Below, piece by piece: positions 14,235 through 16,086 of a stretch of 16,086 nucleotides of DNA. The stretch is from Planctomycetia bacterium (GTDB lineage Bacteria; Planctomycetota; Phycisphaerae; Phycisphaerales; UBA1924): contig SXOY01000085.1 in assembly GCA_005776545.1 (NCBI GenBank), positions 1-16,086 of the forward strand. Direction: 5' to 3'. The notes under the pieces are model-generated. The model was not told the DNA's origin and searched no databases. It saw only the letters and a program-made list of their open reading frames with translations. How positions within the stretch are numbered: position 1 is the first letter of the stretch; each line of letters starts with the position of its first letter. Made by a program: the position numbers and the translations under genes.

Positions 14235-15365
14235 ATGGCACGTTTCAGAACCCCAACAGTCGTTTCACTCTCCGCACTCGCCCTCCTGGTCGCAAGCGGA
14301 ATTCTCTACGCTGGTCCACTCACACCTCCTGCTGGACCAGTTACATCCACGACCAAGACTCTGGGTGAAGTGGAGCCACGAACTGCGGTCAATGCAATCA
14401 ACACACCAGGTGATGCCAACTCACTCTTCAGGATCACCCAACCAGGTTCATATTACCTGACCGGCAACATCACCGGTATCGCCGGAAAACACGGCGTCGT
14501 CATCACCACCAGCGGCGTAACACTTGATCTCAACGGCTTTGACCTGGCCGGCACGCCTGGCATGGGTGGTTTCGACGGCATCGTATGCGTCAATAATAAT
14601 CAGAGAGACATTTCAGTGCTCAAAGGCTCAGTGCGCAACTGGGGAAGACACGGTATCAACTTGGGAGAGTTTGTCGTCACCGGAGGTCGTATTGAAAACG
14701 TCAACGCCAGCGGCAATGCCAACGTCGGCTGCTATGCCGGCGGCTCCACAACCGTTTCAAGTTGCACAGCCAATGGCGGCAACTATGGCATTCTCGCGCG
14801 GGCTGGATCTACAATCTCAGACTGTTCAGCCACCAATGCCAATATCGCTGGAATCTACGCCGACTCCTCTTCGTTGTTTAACTGCTCCGCATTCGGCAAC
14901 GAATCTGACGGCATCCAAGCCGTCGATTCCTGCATCGTGACAAATTGCTCGTCTCGCTCTAATACCCGTCACGGAATCCTGTTGACCAACGGAAGCACCG
15001 TTAGCGACTGTACCACTAGGGAAAATGGCGGATCGGGAATCCAGTGCCGACATAGCAACGTCCTTCGCAAAAACAACAGTTTCAATGATGGATATTTGGA
15101 CTTTACGGCCGCTGGCATTCACGTACTGGAAGGCGATAACCGAATCGAAGGAAACAACTGCACATACTCAAGTCAAGGATTCCGCATTGATGGAGCCTCA
15201 AACTTCATCGTTCAAAACTCCTGCCGCAACAACGGCCTCAATTGGAACGTGGCCGAAGGCAACGTGATCTGGGTCGTTCAGGGCTTTGCCGCCTCTGGTT
15301 TCAGTGGTAATTCTGGCGGTAGTCCGCTTGGTTCAATTGATGGCCACGCCAATTTCACCTACTAA
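14235..15365 (+). CDS. BH10: secreted beta-helix protein, last of the array
   Basis: 376 residues from the ATG at 14235. The signal peptide core ALALLVASGILYAG ends near A26. The block is STTKTLGEVEPR (38-49), ITQPGSYYLTGN, GKHGVVI and LDLNGFDL. Five rung cysteines lie at 177, 197, 217, 238 and 259. The cap is NRIEGNNC (302-309). The end, IDGHANFTY, keeps the ANFTY part but has GH for the usual PN. It is related to BH6 and BH9 through the RNWGR.GINLG region and GGNYGIL. Separated from BH9 by a long spacer and from WD2 by 161 bases, it may be transcribed on its own. Together with WD2 it repeats the BH1-WD1 arrangement at the other end of the array. Confidence 0.88.
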   Translation: MARFRTPTVVSLSALALLVASGILYAGPLTPPAGPVTSTTKTLGEVEPRTAVNAINTPGDANSLFRITQPGSYYLTGNITGIAGKHGVVITTSGVTLDLNGFDLAGTPGMGGFDGIVCVNNNQRDISVLKGSVRNWGRHGINLGEFVVTGGRIENVNASGNANVGCYAGGSTTVSSCTANGGNYGILARAGSTISDCSATNANIAGIYADSSSLFNCSAFGNESDGIQAVDSCIVTNCSSRSNTRHGILLTNGSTVSDCTTRENGGSGIQCRHSNVLRKNNSFNDGYLDFTAAGIHVLEGDNRIEGNNCTYSSQGFRIDGASNFIVQNSCRNNGLNWNVAEGNVIWVVQGFAASGFSGNSGGSPLGSIDGHANFTY

Positions 15366-15526
15366 TCAAGGCCACTTTTTGGTTGACGGCCCGATAATCG
15401 ACCGCCGGAAAGTTGCCACTCTCTCGAAATACGACCTGCCGCAGCATGTACACTTCAACCAATTCCAATCCCCATACCTCCAGATTAGGCTAGTAATTTA
15501 AGATCCAATCTATTAGGATACAGACT
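15366..15526. other. Spacer between BH10 and WD2 with an imperfect stem-loop
   Basis: 161 bases without a gene. GGCCACTTTTTGGTTGAC (15370-15387) can pair with GACCGCCGGAAAGTTGCC (15400-15417) at 15 of 18 positions if G-U pairs are allowed, around a 12-base loop. It starts 5 bases after the BH10 stop, as a terminator would, but no T-run follows. An AGGA site at 15515-15518 serves WD2. Confidence 0.35.
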
Positions 15527-16086
15527 ATGCGAACTCCATTGATCATCAGCTTCACCGCCATCTCAGTCACGCTGATTGCCTCGGCCGCACGCGCTCAGAC
15601 CAACATCGATCTCAACAACAAATACTCCTGGGGCGAGAACATCGGTTGGATGAACTGGCGAAATGCTGGCAGCCCCAGCGGCAATCAGGGCGCGATCATC
15701 GCAGGCAGTTTCATGTCAGGCTTTGTCTGGTGTGAAAATGTCGGGTACGTCAATCTCGGCGATGGCACTCCCGCAAACAGTTCTTCTTATGCCAACGCCA
15801 CCGGCGCAGACTTTGGTGTAAACATTCTCGTCGACAGTCGACTCGGCGGTTTGGCGTGGGGCGAGAACATCGGCTGGATTAACTTTGGACCATTTGCCAC
15901 TCTCCCCGCCGCCCAACAAGCTCGATTTGACACCGCTGCCGCCCGAGTCCGCGGCTATGCCTGGGGCGAAAACATCGGCTGGGTCAATCTCGATGATGCC
16001 AATCACTATGTTGGCATCACATGCCCTGCAGATTTCAATCTCGATGGCATCGTCGACTTCTTCGACTACCTCGATTTCGTGCAGGC
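15527..16086 (+). CDS. WD2: exported protein with four WxENxGW motifs and a dockerin-like tail (3' end outside window)
   Basis: 186 complete codons are visible and the gene runs off the window. The start at 15527 has AGGA 8 bases upstream. The signal peptide is MRTPLIISFTAISVTLIASA-ARA23, cleaved before Q24. The W-x-E-N-x-G-[WY]-x-N motifs begin at 35, 68, 111 and 146. A first dockerin-like loop DFNLDGIVDFFD is at 169-180 and continues YLDFV. The order and spacing match WD1, including the stretches GSFMSG, GVNIL and RLGGLAWGENIGWINFGP, so the two are clear paralogues. By analogy a second calcium loop should follow beyond the edge. WD1 has Ser-Glu-Asn-Cys where WD2 keeps the consensus GENI in the first motif. 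Likely secreted or envelope-bound; partner unknown. Confidence 0.85.
   Translation, partial: MRTPLIISFTAISVTLIASAARAQTNIDLNNKYSWGENIGWMNWRNAGSPSGNQGAIIAGSFMSGFVWCENVGYVNLGDGTPANSSSYANATGADFGVNILVDSRLGGLAWGENIGWINFGPFATLPAAQQARFDTAAARVRGYAWGENIGWVNLDDANHYVGITCPADFNLDGIVDFFDYLDFVQ

Noticed and set aside
1998..15365. Diversity-generating retroelement or invertible-segment system acting on the paralogues
   Set aside because: No reverse transcriptase, template repeat, recombinase or flanking inverted repeats are visible. Differences are spread over whole genes and fit ordinary duplication and conversion.

Overview
The window looks like a piece of chromosome from a planctomycete, probably of the Phycisphaerae type. 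This is inferred from the secreted proteins: dockerin-like Ca-binding segments of the form DFNxDGxxDFFDYLDFV, and a large family of secreted right-handed beta-helix proteins with an N-terminal block containing EVEPR and ITQPGSYYLTGN. No rRNA, tRNA or other phylogenetic marker is present, so the assignment is tentative. Every credible gene is on the + strand.

Region 1 (1-1670) is a two-gene DNA alkylation repair unit. It holds the 3' part of an Ada/AlkA-type 3-methyladenine glycosylase, whose 5' end lies outside the window, and ogt, an O6-methylguanine methyltransferase. The two genes overlap by an ATGA junction. An imperfect hairpin follows at 1705-1745, and the 327-base gap 1671-1997 holds no credible gene.

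Region 2 (1998-15365) is the main content: ten tandem paralogues, called BH1 to BH10 here. Each encodes a signal peptide, a conserved N-terminal block of about 110 residues, five to seven beta-helix rungs of 20-21 residues, a conserved cap region, and a C-terminal motif close to PNANFTY. BH1 to BH9, with one unrelated gene (WD1) inserted after BH1, are separated by only 25-67 bases and have good Shine-Dalgarno sequences, so they may form one long operon. BH10 stands apart behind a 234-base gap.

Region 3 consists of the two WD genes, WD1 (3373-4044) and WD2 (15527 to the window edge). Both encode exported proteins with four W-x-E-N-x-G-[WY]-x-N motifs followed by dockerin-like EF-hand loops. 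They lie after BH1 and after BH10, so a [BH + WD] pair stands at each end of the array.

The family shows how it grew. BH2-BH5 share one C-terminal type and BH1 plus BH6-BH10 the other. BH2/BH4 and BH3/BH5 are sister pairs, which points to duplication of a two-gene block. BH7 and BH8 share a 195-base segment that runs from the 3' end through the spacer to the next gene's ribosome binding site. Leader sequences appear to have been swapped between subfamilies. The products are probably envelope or extracellular proteins; the sequence does not reveal their ligand or activity. The most noteworthy features are the array itself, its cysteine ladder on a 21-residue period, and the uniform C-terminal motif.
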